Positions 1-5,117 are shown, counted from the stretch's first letter. The stretch: 5,117 bases of DNA from an uncultured Erysipelotrichaceae bacterium (GCA_902783745.1 CACZRY010000022.1:1-5117), one strand, 5' to 3'. Notes: generated by a model from the letters alone, not told the origin. Numbers and translations are program-made.

Positions 1-380
1 AATAAAGTAAATAATATATTCTTTCCTTTAAAATTCAATCTTGCGAAAGCGAATGCCGCAAGAATAACAACAATAACCATTAAGAATGTTGTTGTTAAAG
101 AAAACACTAATGTATTTCCTATATCTTGCAATAATTCATAATCAAATAAGGCTTTATTATAGTTATCAATTATTGCTTGAAATCCAGATGTTGCAAATAA
201 TTTAGGTGTTATTTCATTATAAAAATCATTTGTTGATTTAAATGATGTAATAATCATATAGTAGAATGGGAATAATACTATAATCGCCCAAATAGTTAAG
301 AATAAATAGATTACAACATATTTTAATACTTTAAAAATATTAGCTTTTCTTAAAGCTTCTTTTTTATCTTCTTCTAACAT
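1..380 (-). CDS. Carbohydrate ABC transporter permease, MalG/UgpE-like (3' end outside window)
   Basis: This is the second membrane subunit of a binding-protein-dependent ABC importer of the type used for sugars or glycerol-3-phosphate. Only the first 126 codons are present; the gene leaves the window at base 1. The start is MLEEDKKEALRKANIFKVLK, and the ATG at 380 follows an AGGAGGTG ribosome site with about 7 nt spacing. A first membrane segment lies at about residues 18-40, ending in the FPFYYMIITSFK stretch typical of MalG-family permeases. A periplasmic-side loop follows, then a second membrane segment (about 88-108) leading into AAFAFARLNFKGKN, which matches the AAYAFAR-x-x-F-x-G-R signature of this family. 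The EAA loop that contacts the ATPase lies in the missing part. It starts 11 nt after the stop of the first permease gene, so the two are co-transcribed. Family assignment is firm; the substrate cannot be told. Confidence 0.88.
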   Translation of the reverse strand, partial: MLEEDKKEALRKANIFKVLKYVVIYLFLTIWAIIVLFPFYYMIITSFKSTNDFYNEITPKLFATSGFQAIIDNYNKALFDYELLQDIGNTLVFSLTTTFLMVIVVILAAFAFARLNFKGKNILFTL

Positions 381-391
381 TATTCCACCTC

Positions 392-1288
392 CTAGTTATA
401 ATAAACATGCTTTTTAGATACTAAAAGGTTTATAAATGTTATTGTCATAATAATAGCAAAAAGTATTATTGCTGCTGCAGATGCATAAGATGGATATCCA
501 CCACTTCCATACAATGTTTGATAAATATATCCAACCATTGTATTCATTTCATATGCATTAAGGTCTGTACCAAATAACGCAACTGCATCATTATATTCCT
601 TAAATGCGCCAATAAATCCTGTAATAACAAGATATGATATCATAGGTGAAATCATAGGTAATGTAATCTTAAAGAATATTTTAGTCCTTGATGCACCATC
701 AATTCTTGCGGCATTATAATAATCCTTTTTAACACCTTGTAAGGCACCAACAAGTACAATTACTTTAAAAGGCATTACAACCCAAATTACATATGAGCAT
801 AGTACTAATAATTTAGCCCAATAAGGACCTTCTATTCCAACCCAATCTATTGGATTAATGTGGAAAAATGATAATATAGAATTCATTAATCCCATTTGTG
901 ATTGGTCGTAATTAAATATAATCATAAATACTAATCCTAATGCGATAGTATTTGTTACATATGGTAAGAAAAATATTGTTTGAAATATATTTCTTAAAGG
1001 CTTTATAGAATTTAGTGCTACTGCAAGTAATATTGCAATAATAGTTGATAAAGGTACTGTTATTATAACGATTAATAACGTATTAATAACTGATTTAATA
1101 AAATTAGCATTTGATAATACATAGATATAATTACCAAAACCTATTCCTGTATATGTATGTAAAAATGAATAGTTTTCTTCAAATGAATAAAATAAAACAT
1201 CAAATAAAGGATAAACCATAAATGCTAATAATAATATTAATGCTGGGGCTAAATATAACCAAGCCTTTAAATCATTTTTTTGTCCCAT
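392..1288 (-). CDS. Carbohydrate ABC transporter permease, MalF/UgpA-like
   Basis: This is the first membrane subunit of a sugar-type ABC importer; with the next gene's product it would form the heterodimeric channel. The 298-aa length is normal for UgpA/LacF-type permeases, which lack the large extra loop of enteric MalF. The opening LKAWLYLAPALILLLAFMVY is the usual family N-terminus, with the first of six membrane segments at about residues 9-31. Others lie near 68-92, 104-126, 157-182, 212-232 and 270-292. The cytoplasmic EAA loop is clear at residues 190-211: NAARIDGAS followed by a conserved Leu-Pro, the docking site for the ATPase. The ATG at 1288 has an AGAGGTG ribosome site 7 nt upstream. 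It is the first gene after the rnf terminator, so a promoter just upstream is expected. No binding protein or ATPase lies in the window; both may be further downstream, or the ATPase may be a shared one. The substrate is unknown. Confidence 0.92.
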   Translation of the reverse strand: MGQKNDLKAWLYLAPALILLLAFMVYPLFDVLFYSFEENYSFLHTYTGIGFGNYIYVLSNANFIKSVINTLLIVIITVPLSTIIAILLAVALNSIKPLRNIFQTIFFLPYVTNTIALGLVFMIIFNYDQSQMGLMNSILSFFHINPIDWVGIEGPYWAKLLVLCSYVIWVVMPFKVIVLVGALQGVKKDYYNAARIDGASRTKIFFKITLPMISPMISYLVITGFIGAFKEYNDAVALFGTDLNAYEMNTMVGYIYQTLYGSGGYPSYASAAAIILFAIIMTITFINLLVSKKHVYYN

Positions 1289-1311
1289 ATTAAAACACCT
1301 CTACGGAATTA

Positions 1312-1340
1312 ATTTTAACACTTATAAATACTAAATACAA
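1312..1340 (-). promoter_or_regulatory. Candidate extended -10 promoter for the ABC permease operon
   Basis: On the minus strand, TTGTAT (1340-1335) is followed after 17 nt by TAAAAT (1317-1312), and TG-T directly precedes the -10 box (TGTTAAAAT), making an extended -10. The -35 matches the consensus at only three positions. The start of transcription would be near 1305, leaving a leader of under 20 nt that begins at the AGAGGTG ribosome site of the permease gene. It lies between the rnf terminator and the permease, where a promoter is needed. A second pairing, TTGTTA (1348-1343) with TATAAG (1326-1321) at 16 nt, is also possible. In such AT-rich sequence chance matches are common, hence the modest confidence. 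No clear operator palindrome was seen. Confidence 0.42.
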
Positions 1341-1344
1341 TTTA

Positions 1345-1378
1345 ACAAAAAAAGAAAAATCCCAATTAATTGGGATTT
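1345..1378 (-). terminator. Rho-independent terminator of the rnf operon
   Basis: A perfect palindrome spans 1357-1378; its half is AAATCCCAATT, and the central few bases would form the loop. On the minus strand it is followed at once by a T-rich run, TTTTTCTTTTTTTG (1356-1343). The stem begins four bases after the TAA stop of rnfB (1385-1383). The plus-strand side has no comparable T-tract right after the stem, so it works mainly leftward. It closes the rnf transcript and separates it from the ABC transporter genes. Its tight placement behind the short rnfB stop argues that the gene truly ends there. Confidence 0.88.
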
Positions 1379-1382
1379 ATCC

Positions 1383-1703
1383 TTATTTTGTCTTTAATTG
1401 GTTTATGCTTCCGTCTTCATTAGGGTGAGAATCTAGATATTTTCTTATTTCATCAGCCTTACCCATCTTCATACCAGGCTTACACATATTCAAGTTTTCA
1501 GCTTCACCTGATATTATTGCTTCAGCATATGCGTGGCATCCTGCAACTCCACAAGCACCACAGTTTGCATTAGGTAATATTTTTGTTATATCTTCTACTC
1601 TTGTATCCTCTTTAACATAAAATACTTTAGATGCAACAGCAAGACCTAATCCGAATAAGAGTCCAAGTCCTGCTAGTATTAATACTGCCCATAATATTAT
1701 CAT
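1383..1703 (-). CDS. rnfB: Short RnfB: membrane anchor plus one four-Cys Fe-S domain, no ferredoxin domain
   Basis: RnfB is the cytoplasmic-side electron entry subunit of the Rnf complex, taking electrons from reduced ferredoxin. This copy has 106 residues. It holds a hydrophobic N-terminal anchor (about residues 3-25) and the RnfB-type Fe-S domain with Cys48, Cys51, Cys56 and Cys74 (C-x2-C-x4-C-x17-C, core NCGACGVAGC), ending in a short hydrophilic tail. Family members are usually about 190 residues or well over, because a ferredoxin-like domain with two C-x2-C-x2-C-x3-C motifs follows; nothing of it is present here. The stop is followed directly by a terminator, and the bases in between are too few to hide a frameshifted remainder. 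The ATG at 1703 overlaps the previous stop (ATGA) and has GAGGAGG 7 nt upstream. Last position in rnfCDGEA-x-B supports the call. A real domain loss, or a specialised lineage form, is more likely than decay, because all four Cys and the ribosome site are intact. Confidence 0.87.
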   Translation of the reverse strand: MIILWAVLILAGLGLLFGLGLAVASKVFYVKEDTRVEDITKILPNANCGACGVAGCHAYAEAIISGEAENLNMCKPGMKMGKADEIRKYLDSHPNEDGSINQLKTK

Positions 1704-1930
1704 TTCTTTTCCTCCTCATCTAATTCCTTTTTAATTGCTTCAAGCTCCATTTTACGCTTTAAGCTACAATCCATATTGTGGCATGAACCACAATTATTAT
1801 CGTTTATTTCAATATCATTACAGCCTTCTGGCTTCTTCATTTTTCTATTAATTACGAATGATATCATAAATATTGCAACAAGTAATACTATTATTGCAAT
1901 TGCTAAAATCAATGCTAAGGTTTTTGGCAT
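1700..1930 (-). CDS. Small one-pass membrane protein with four cysteines, inserted between rnfA and rnfB
   Basis: This 76-aa protein is of unproven function. One membrane segment spans about residues 4-27 and is followed by a basic stretch (NRKMKK), so the C-terminal part is predicted to be cytoplasmic. A cluster of Cys37, Cys47, Cys50 and Cys55 (C-x9-C-x2-C-x4-C, core NNCGSCHNMDC) comes next, then a charged helix of Lys and Glu to the end. Four Cys suit an iron or Fe-S site. The size, single anchor, four Cys and basic residues just after the last Cys resemble NqrM (DUF539), the iron-delivery factor needed to mature the related Na+-NQR, although the Cys spacing differs. FeoB-associated Cys-rich membrane proteins are another possible relative. 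Its CGxCxxxxC core also copies that of the neighbouring RnfB. TAATG couples it to rnfA and ATGA to rnfB. Its ribosome site (AAGGGGATGA) lacks the GGAGG core seen at the other rnf genes. That it is a real gene is very likely; its role is inference. Confidence 0.85.
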   Translation of the reverse strand: MPKTLALILAIAIIVLLVAIFMISFVINRKMKKPEGCNDIEINDNNCGSCHNMDCSLKRKMELEAIKKELDEEEKK

Positions 1931-2514
1931 TAAATCATCCCCTTAAAGCAGAAGAAAGCCATAGCCATTATTGCAGCTGTAACTAATGCAATAGGAATAC
2001 CTTTAAATGCCTTTGGTGCATCAGATGCATCAAGTCTATATCTTATTGCAGAAAATACATAAATTATAACTAAGAATCCTAATCCTGTACCTATTGCTTG
2101 TGCTAAGGAATCTATAAAAGATAATCCTTGATCAGTATTTCCTTGTGCAACACCTAATACTGCACAGTTTGTAGTTATTAATGGCAAATATACACCAAGA
2201 GATTTATATAAAGATGGTGAATATTTTTTAATAATCATCTCAATCAATTGTACTAATGATGCAATTACTAATATATATACAATAGTATCCATAAAAGTAA
2301 TTTCAGCAATCTTTAATAATTGATATATTGGATAACATACTAAAGAAGCAATAACAATAACAACAGTAACTGCAACACCCATACCTAAAGCTGATGTTGG
2401 CTTTTTAGATACACCTAAGAATGGACATATTCCATAAAACCTAGATAATATTACATTATCAATTAACATAGAGTTAATAATTGCTAGCAAAAAAGTAATA
2501 ATTACATTTATCAT
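1930..2514 (-). CDS. rnfA: Rnf complex membrane subunit A
   Basis: RnfA is one of the two related six-helix membrane subunits of the ferredoxin:NAD+ oxidoreductase. With RnfE it holds an Fe-S centre inside the membrane that passes electrons across it. The length of 194 aa is standard. Family marks are DNVILSRFYGICPFLGVSKK near the N-terminus and TTNCAVLGVAQGN in the middle; Cys30 and Cys117 are the conserved cluster ligands. Membrane segments lie at about residues 3-24, 40-62, 72-94, 104-122, 133-155 and 172-191. The ATG at 2514 overlaps the rnfE stop (ATGA) and has AAGGAGG 7 nt upstream, lying within the last codons of rnfE. Its own stop overlaps the next start as TAATG. No residue known to be essential looks changed. 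NqrE is the paralogue, but the rnfCDGE order upstream settles the name. Confidence 0.96.
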   Translation of the reverse strand: MINVIITFLLAIINSMLIDNVILSRFYGICPFLGVSKKPTSALGMGVAVTVVIVIASLVCYPIYQLLKIAEITFMDTIVYILVIASLVQLIEMIIKKYSPSLYKSLGVYLPLITTNCAVLGVAQGNTDQGLSFIDSLAQAIGTGLGFLVIIYVFSAIRYRLDASDAPKAFKGIPIALVTAAIMAMAFFCFKGMI

Positions 2515-3293
2515 ACTACTACCTCCTTACTAATATCTTCATTAGCTTTTAATTCTTGAGCTTTAATAGCATCTTCTTCTTTTTTCTTTTGAAGTTCTAG
2601 TGCTTTTTTTCTTTTTAATTCTTCAATTCTTAAAAGCTCTAATCTCTTTTTCTTTTCATCATTTTTAGCCTTATAGAATGCAATTACTGCAAGTACTAAG
2701 GCAAGTGTTAAGAAACCACCTGCAGGCTGAGTAAATAACGAAATAGTATATTCAGATGGAATTAAAACTAAATGTATTTCTTTAGGTAATGGGAAATAAA
2801 TACCAAAAGCAAATCCACCAGTACCAAAGAATTCTCTTATAACCGCAACAACAAGAAGTGCAATTGTATAACCTATACCTGTACCTATTCCATCTAAAAT
2901 TGATGCAATAGGTCCATGCTTAGATGCAAATGATTCTGCTCTACCCAAGATTATACAATTCACTACTATAAGTGATATAAAAACGCCAAGTGAAGAATAA
3001 AGGGCCGGAATAAAAGCTTCAGTTAGCATTTTTATTATCGTTACAAACGTTGCGATAATAACGATATAGCATGGGATTTTAACTGATCCAGGAATTATAT
3101 TTCTTAATAAAGAAATCAATAAATTTGAACCAATCAATACTAATGTAAATAATATACCCATACCAATAGCACCCTCAATTGATTGTGTTACTGCAAGTGT
3201 AGAACACATACCAAGTAAAGATACAAATACAGGGTTTTCATTAATAATACCTGATACTAAGGCAAGTTTATTACTTATCTTCTTTTCTTCCAT
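2511..3293 (-). CDS. rnfE: Rnf complex membrane subunit E with long charged C-terminal tail
   Basis: RnfE is the partner of RnfA, a six-helix membrane subunit with inverted topology. Conserved signatures are NPVFVSLLGMCSTLAVT and VVNCIILGRAESFASKHG; Cys30 and Cys113 are the expected ligands of the intramembrane Fe-S centre. The DGIGTGIGY stretch (134-142) is also typical. At 260 aa it is longer than the usual 195-230. The surplus is a tail from about residue 208 to 260, rich in Lys, Glu and Leu, with the look of a single helix or coiled coil and ending in KEVVV. Known RsxE/RnfE topology and the positive charge both place this tail in the cytoplasm. The last codons also carry the ribosome site for rnfA. 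The ATG at 3293 has TAGGAGG with 6 nt spacing and lies 10 nt after the rnfG stop. NqrD is the paralogue; operon order decides for RnfE. Confidence 0.95.
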   Translation of the reverse strand: MEEKKISNKLALVSGIINENPVFVSLLGMCSTLAVTQSIEGAIGMGILFTLVLIGSNLLISLLRNIIPGSVKIPCYIVIIATFVTIIKMLTEAFIPALYSSLGVFISLIVVNCIILGRAESFASKHGPIASILDGIGTGIGYTIALLVVAVIREFFGTGGFAFGIYFPLPKEIHLVLIPSEYTISLFTQPAGGFLTLALVLAVIAFYKAKNDEKKKRLELLRIEELKRKKALELQKKKEEDAIKAQELKANEDISKEVVV

Positions 3294-3303
3294 AATAAAC
3301 CTC

Positions 3304-3885
3304 CTAACTTAATATTTCTGCAGATGCTGCAGCAAGTACTAGTTTTTTAACAAGTAGTGCGCCATATGTTGCACCACATTTAGTATCCATATCTGATACA
3401 TTATCTATTGATAATGAATCTATATCATTTGATTTAGAATCATTAATGCCAATGTATATTGCATCAGTTTTAGATGATGGATAATTTGATTTAACATAAT
3501 CATTAACCTTAGATGCAAATGATTCTGTATTAGCTAAGAATTCAACCTTATATACATTGCCATCATTTACTGCAACCATCAATGAAATAGTACCATATGA
3601 ATTTTTACCTGTTACAGTAAATATAGTACCTAATTCATTATCATTTACATCATAAGCAATAATTGCTTTTTCTATTAAATCATAATCTAAAGTTTCTTTT
3701 GATAAATTTTTAGTTACATCTTTTGAATATGAATAATCATCATATATAACCTTATATGTTTCTTGTTCTTTTTGCTTACTATTATCTTTTATCTTTTGAG
3801 ATGTAAGTAGGCTAAATGCTGCAATAATTGCTGCACATATTAATGATATAACTGCTAAAACGGAAGCTGTTTTTAAATACTTCAT
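3304..3885 (-). CDS. rnfG: Rnf complex FMN-carrying subunit G
   Basis: RnfG is a membrane-anchored electron-transfer subunit whose FMN is attached covalently to a Thr by the flavin transferase ApbE; the domain lies on the outer face. The start is taken as ATG 3885, giving 193 aa: GGGAGG lies 9 nt upstream and the ATG shares a base with the rnfD stop (TAATG). A TTG at 3894 in the same frame would sit directly against the ribosome site and is unlikely. One anchor spans about residues 6-28. A polar linker follows, then the FMN-binding domain at about 85-185. The attachment motif is D167-T-K-C-G-A-T173; the acceptor Thr is kept, but the usual Ser/Thr three residues before it is Cys170. The conserved ETPGLG-type loop appears as NTESFASK (119-126), so this is a divergent member. 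Context and the GAT motif make the assignment solid. Confidence 0.92.
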   Translation of the reverse strand: MKYLKTASVLAVISLICAAIIAAFSLLTSQKIKDNSKQKEQETYKVIYDDYSYSKDVTKNLSKETLDYDLIEKAIIAYDVNDNELGTIFTVTGKNSYGTISLMVAVNDGNVYKVEFLANTESFASKVNDYVKSNYPSSKTDAIYIGINDSKSNDIDSLSIDNVSDMDTKCGATYGALLVKKLVLAAASAEILS

Positions 3886-4979
3886 TAGAACCAACCTCCC
3901 ATCACCTTAGATGATATAACAATACCTATTAATATTAAATATACTCCCATAATTAATAATCCTTGCCATGGATAACTATGCTTACGTCCACGCATTAAAT
4001 AATCCATTGTTGGGGCTAAAGTATTAGCAATTAAAATTGAGAATACAACACCTTCAGGTAATGCACCTGATATTCTTATTAAAACCACTAAAGAACCAGC
4101 AATTACACCAAATAGTACTCTACCAAATTTAGTAACTGGTGAGGTTACTGGATCTGTAATCATGAATGTTGCACCAAATAGCGCACCACCTGCCATTATT
4201 TGGTATAAATATGTATCAAATAATGATTGGCCTTCTACTTTTCCAAATCCTGATATAACAGCAACAAAAGTTAATGCCATAAATGATAGCATAAAACCTA
4301 AGAAAGCTCTTAAATCTGCACTTCTTCTTATGAATAAATATAATGCACCAAGTAAAATTAATAATGTTGATACCTCACCCATTGAACCAGGAACATTACC
4401 TAAGAATAAATCAAATAAGCTATATTGTGATTGAGCTAAATTAGTTTGTAATGGTGTTGCACTTGCTATAGCATCATAAGATCCTTGCAAATGATATGCT
4501 TCATTTATTCTATCTCCAAAACATATTGCAACAAATACTCTTCCTGTTGCTGCAGGATTAAATATGTTTTGTCCAAGTCCACCAAATACCATTTTTCCAA
4601 TAATTATGCCAAATAATGCACCGATAAATACAACATACCAGTTACAATATGCAGGTAATGTTAATGCAAATATCATACCAGATATTATAGGTGCTAATAT
4701 ATTATTAATTGTATAATTATTTTTTACTTTTAAAAATCCTTCTTTAGTAAATAAATCCCTAAATTTAAAATCCTTAGGCCATTTAATAAAGAATATAGAT
4801 ATCAATTCAAATAAAACCATTGTAAGAATTGATATAAGTAATACTGATATTGCGCCACCTTTATTCTGCACTAACGCAAAAATAGTTACAGGCATTAACG
4901 CAATAATAACATCCAACATCATACGAGAAACTGATACATTTTTTCTAATATATGGGGATGTTTTAAATGATAGCTTCAT
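3885..4979 (-). CDS. rnfD: Rnf complex membrane subunit D (covalent FMN)
   Basis: RnfD is the large membrane subunit of the Rnf complex, a relative of NqrB, with a covalent FMN and a likely part in ion transport. The length of 364 aa is within the usual range. The N-terminus SFKTSPYIRKNVSVSRMMLD is typical of RnfD/NqrB. Conserved stretches include GGLGQNIFNPAATGRVF (133-149) and FMITDPVTSPVT (272-283). The flavin-attachment motif is D169-A-I-A-S-A-T175 followed by PL; Thr175 is the expected acceptor. Ala172 stands where Ser or Thr is usual. About nine to ten hydrophobic segments are visible, the first near 18-38 and the last near 338-358. The ATG at 4979 has TAGGAGG 8 nt upstream, overlapping the rnfC stop, and lies 12 nt after it. 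The stop overlaps the rnfG ATG. Confidence 0.96.
   Translation of the reverse strand: MKLSFKTSPYIRKNVSVSRMMLDVIIALMPVTIFALVQNKGGAISVLLISILTMVLFELISIFFIKWPKDFKFRDLFTKEGFLKVKNNYTINNILAPIISGMIFALTLPAYCNWYVVFIGALFGIIIGKMVFGGLGQNIFNPAATGRVFVAICFGDRINEAYHLQGSYDAIASATPLQTNLAQSQYSLFDLFLGNVPGSMGEVSTLLILLGALYLFIRRSADLRAFLGFMLSFMALTFVAVISGFGKVEGQSLFDTYLYQIMAGGALFGATFMITDPVTSPVTKFGRVLFGVIAGSLVVLIRISGALPEGVVFSILIANTLAPTMDYLMRGRKHSYPWQGLLIMGVYLILIGIVISSKVMGGWF
3895..3900 (-). promoter_or_regulatory. Ribosome binding site that fixes the rnfG start
   Basis: GGGAGG reads 3900 to 3895 on the minus strand, inside the last codons of rnfD. It stands 9 nt before ATG 3885 and 0 nt before the in-frame TTG at 3894. 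The spacing supports the ATG and rules against the TTG, shortening the protein by three residues. The ATG overlaps the rnfD stop, so terminating ribosomes can restart on rnfG. Confidence 0.85.
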
Positions 4980-4991
4980 ATAAAATTCCTC

Positions 4992-5117
4992 CTACTGTAC
5001 CATTTTCTTTGCTCTACGCATGATTTCTGTTAAATGTATTTTAGATGTGCATGTATATGAACACATACCACATAAAATACATTTTTTTATTCCAAGCATC
5101 TTTAATGCTTCCTTATC
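4992..5117 (-). CDS. rnfC: Rnf complex subunit C, C-terminal end only
   Basis: RnfC is the peripheral cytoplasmic subunit that binds NAD(H) and FMN and carries two [4Fe-4S] clusters; it is the NAD+-reducing end of the complex. Only the last 41 codons are in the window, starting DKEALKMLGIKK; the 5' part lies beyond base 5117. They contain one full cluster motif, C-x2-C-x2-C-x3-C (KKCILCGMCSYTC), followed by TSKIHLTEIMRRAKKMVQ and a TAG stop. By family knowledge this is the second of the two ferredoxin-type motifs. The residue after the last Cys is Thr rather than the more frequent Pro. The gene ends soon after the cluster, so this RnfC lacks the long Ala/Lys-rich tail known from some proteobacterial RnfC proteins. 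It is placed as the first known gene of the operon, with rnfD starting 12 nt later. Confidence 0.9.
   Translation of the reverse strand, partial: DKEALKMLGIKKCILCGMCSYTCTSKIHLTEIMRRAKKMVQ

Noticed and set aside
1290..1382. A frameshifted remainder of RnfB (ferredoxin domain) downstream of the stop
   Set aside because: The 94-nt space holds a terminator and a promoter-like region. All frames of the minus strand were considered and no C-x2-C-x2-C-x3-C motif fits there.
2895..3560. Similar stretches AESFASK in RnfE and TESFASK in RnfG as a possible shared element
   Set aside because: The RnfE copy belongs to the normal conserved RnfE signature after the second Cys; the RnfG match is only six residues in an unrelated fold. 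Probably chance.
4162..4434. 90-codon open frame on the plus strand inside rnfD
   Set aside because: It lies antisense within the conserved RnfD coding region, has no convincing ribosome site, and its product is rich in Asn, Lys and Pro with no recognisable motif. It is a shadow frame.
1383..4979. Na+-NQR (nqr) instead of Rnf
   Set aside because: The C-D-G-E-A-B order, a Fe-S-containing RnfC end and an RnfB-type four-Cys domain are Rnf features; there is no NqrF, and Na+-NQR's NqrA has no such cluster motif.
5038..5082. Thr instead of Pro after the last Cys of the RnfC cluster motif
   Set aside because: The Pro after the fourth Cys is common but not a ligand, and Thr-Ser-Lys-Ile variants are known to me from ordinary members of this family, so it is not reported as unusual.
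1..5117. Mycoplasma-type genetic code (TGA as Trp)
   Set aside because: TGA ends rnfE and the small Cys protein gene at well-formed ATGA joints, and conserved Trp positions use TGG, so the standard bacterial code applies.

Overview
The window is AT-rich and every gene reads leftward (minus strand). Reading in transcription order, from high to low coordinates, it holds the 3' end of an operon for an Rnf complex, a terminator, and the first two genes of a carbohydrate-type ABC transporter. The low GC, the strong Lys/Ile/Asn and A/T-ending codon bias, the GGAGG ribosome sites and the Rnf operon point to a fermentative anaerobe of the Bacillota, possibly one of the uncultured low-GC gut lineages near the Mollicutes/Erysipelotrichia. 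This placement is an inference. TGA is used as a stop (rnfE and the 76-aa gene) and Trp is TGG, so the mycoplasma code is not in use.

Rnf operon (5117 to 1383): end of rnfC, then rnfD, rnfG, rnfE, rnfA, a 76-codon Cys-containing membrane protein gene, and a very short rnfB. The order is the common rnfCDGEAB with one extra gene between A and B. Gene joints are tight: 12 nt (C/D), a 1-nt TAATG overlap (D/G), 10 nt (G/E), ATGA (E/A), TAATG (A/small gene) and ATGA (small gene/B). This suggests one translationally coupled transcript. It ends in a perfect-palindrome terminator whose stem starts only a few bases after the rnfB stop.

Together the products form a membrane-bound ferredoxin:NAD+ oxidoreductase. 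Electrons cross the membrane and back through Fe-S clusters (RnfB, the Cys pairs of RnfA/RnfE, RnfC) and covalent flavins (RnfD, RnfG), coupled to Na+ or H+ pumping. The unusual part is the RnfB end. RnfB has 106 residues and consists only of the membrane anchor and the first four-Cys Fe-S module; the usual ferredoxin-like domain with two further [4Fe-4S] clusters is absent. Directly before it sits a small anchor-plus-four-Cys protein with the same C-x2-C-x4-C core at almost the same distance from the N-terminus. It could be an NqrM-like maturation factor or an extra electron carrier. RnfE also has a long charged cytoplasmic tail, and the flavin-attachment motifs of RnfD and RnfG both deviate at the same position.

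Transporter region (1288 to 1): after a 94-nt intergenic stretch with a candidate extended -10 promoter come a MalF/UgpA-type permease (298 aa) and the start of a MalG/UgpE-type permease, which runs off the window. No RNA genes, insertion sequences, CRISPR arrays or notable DNA repeats were seen.
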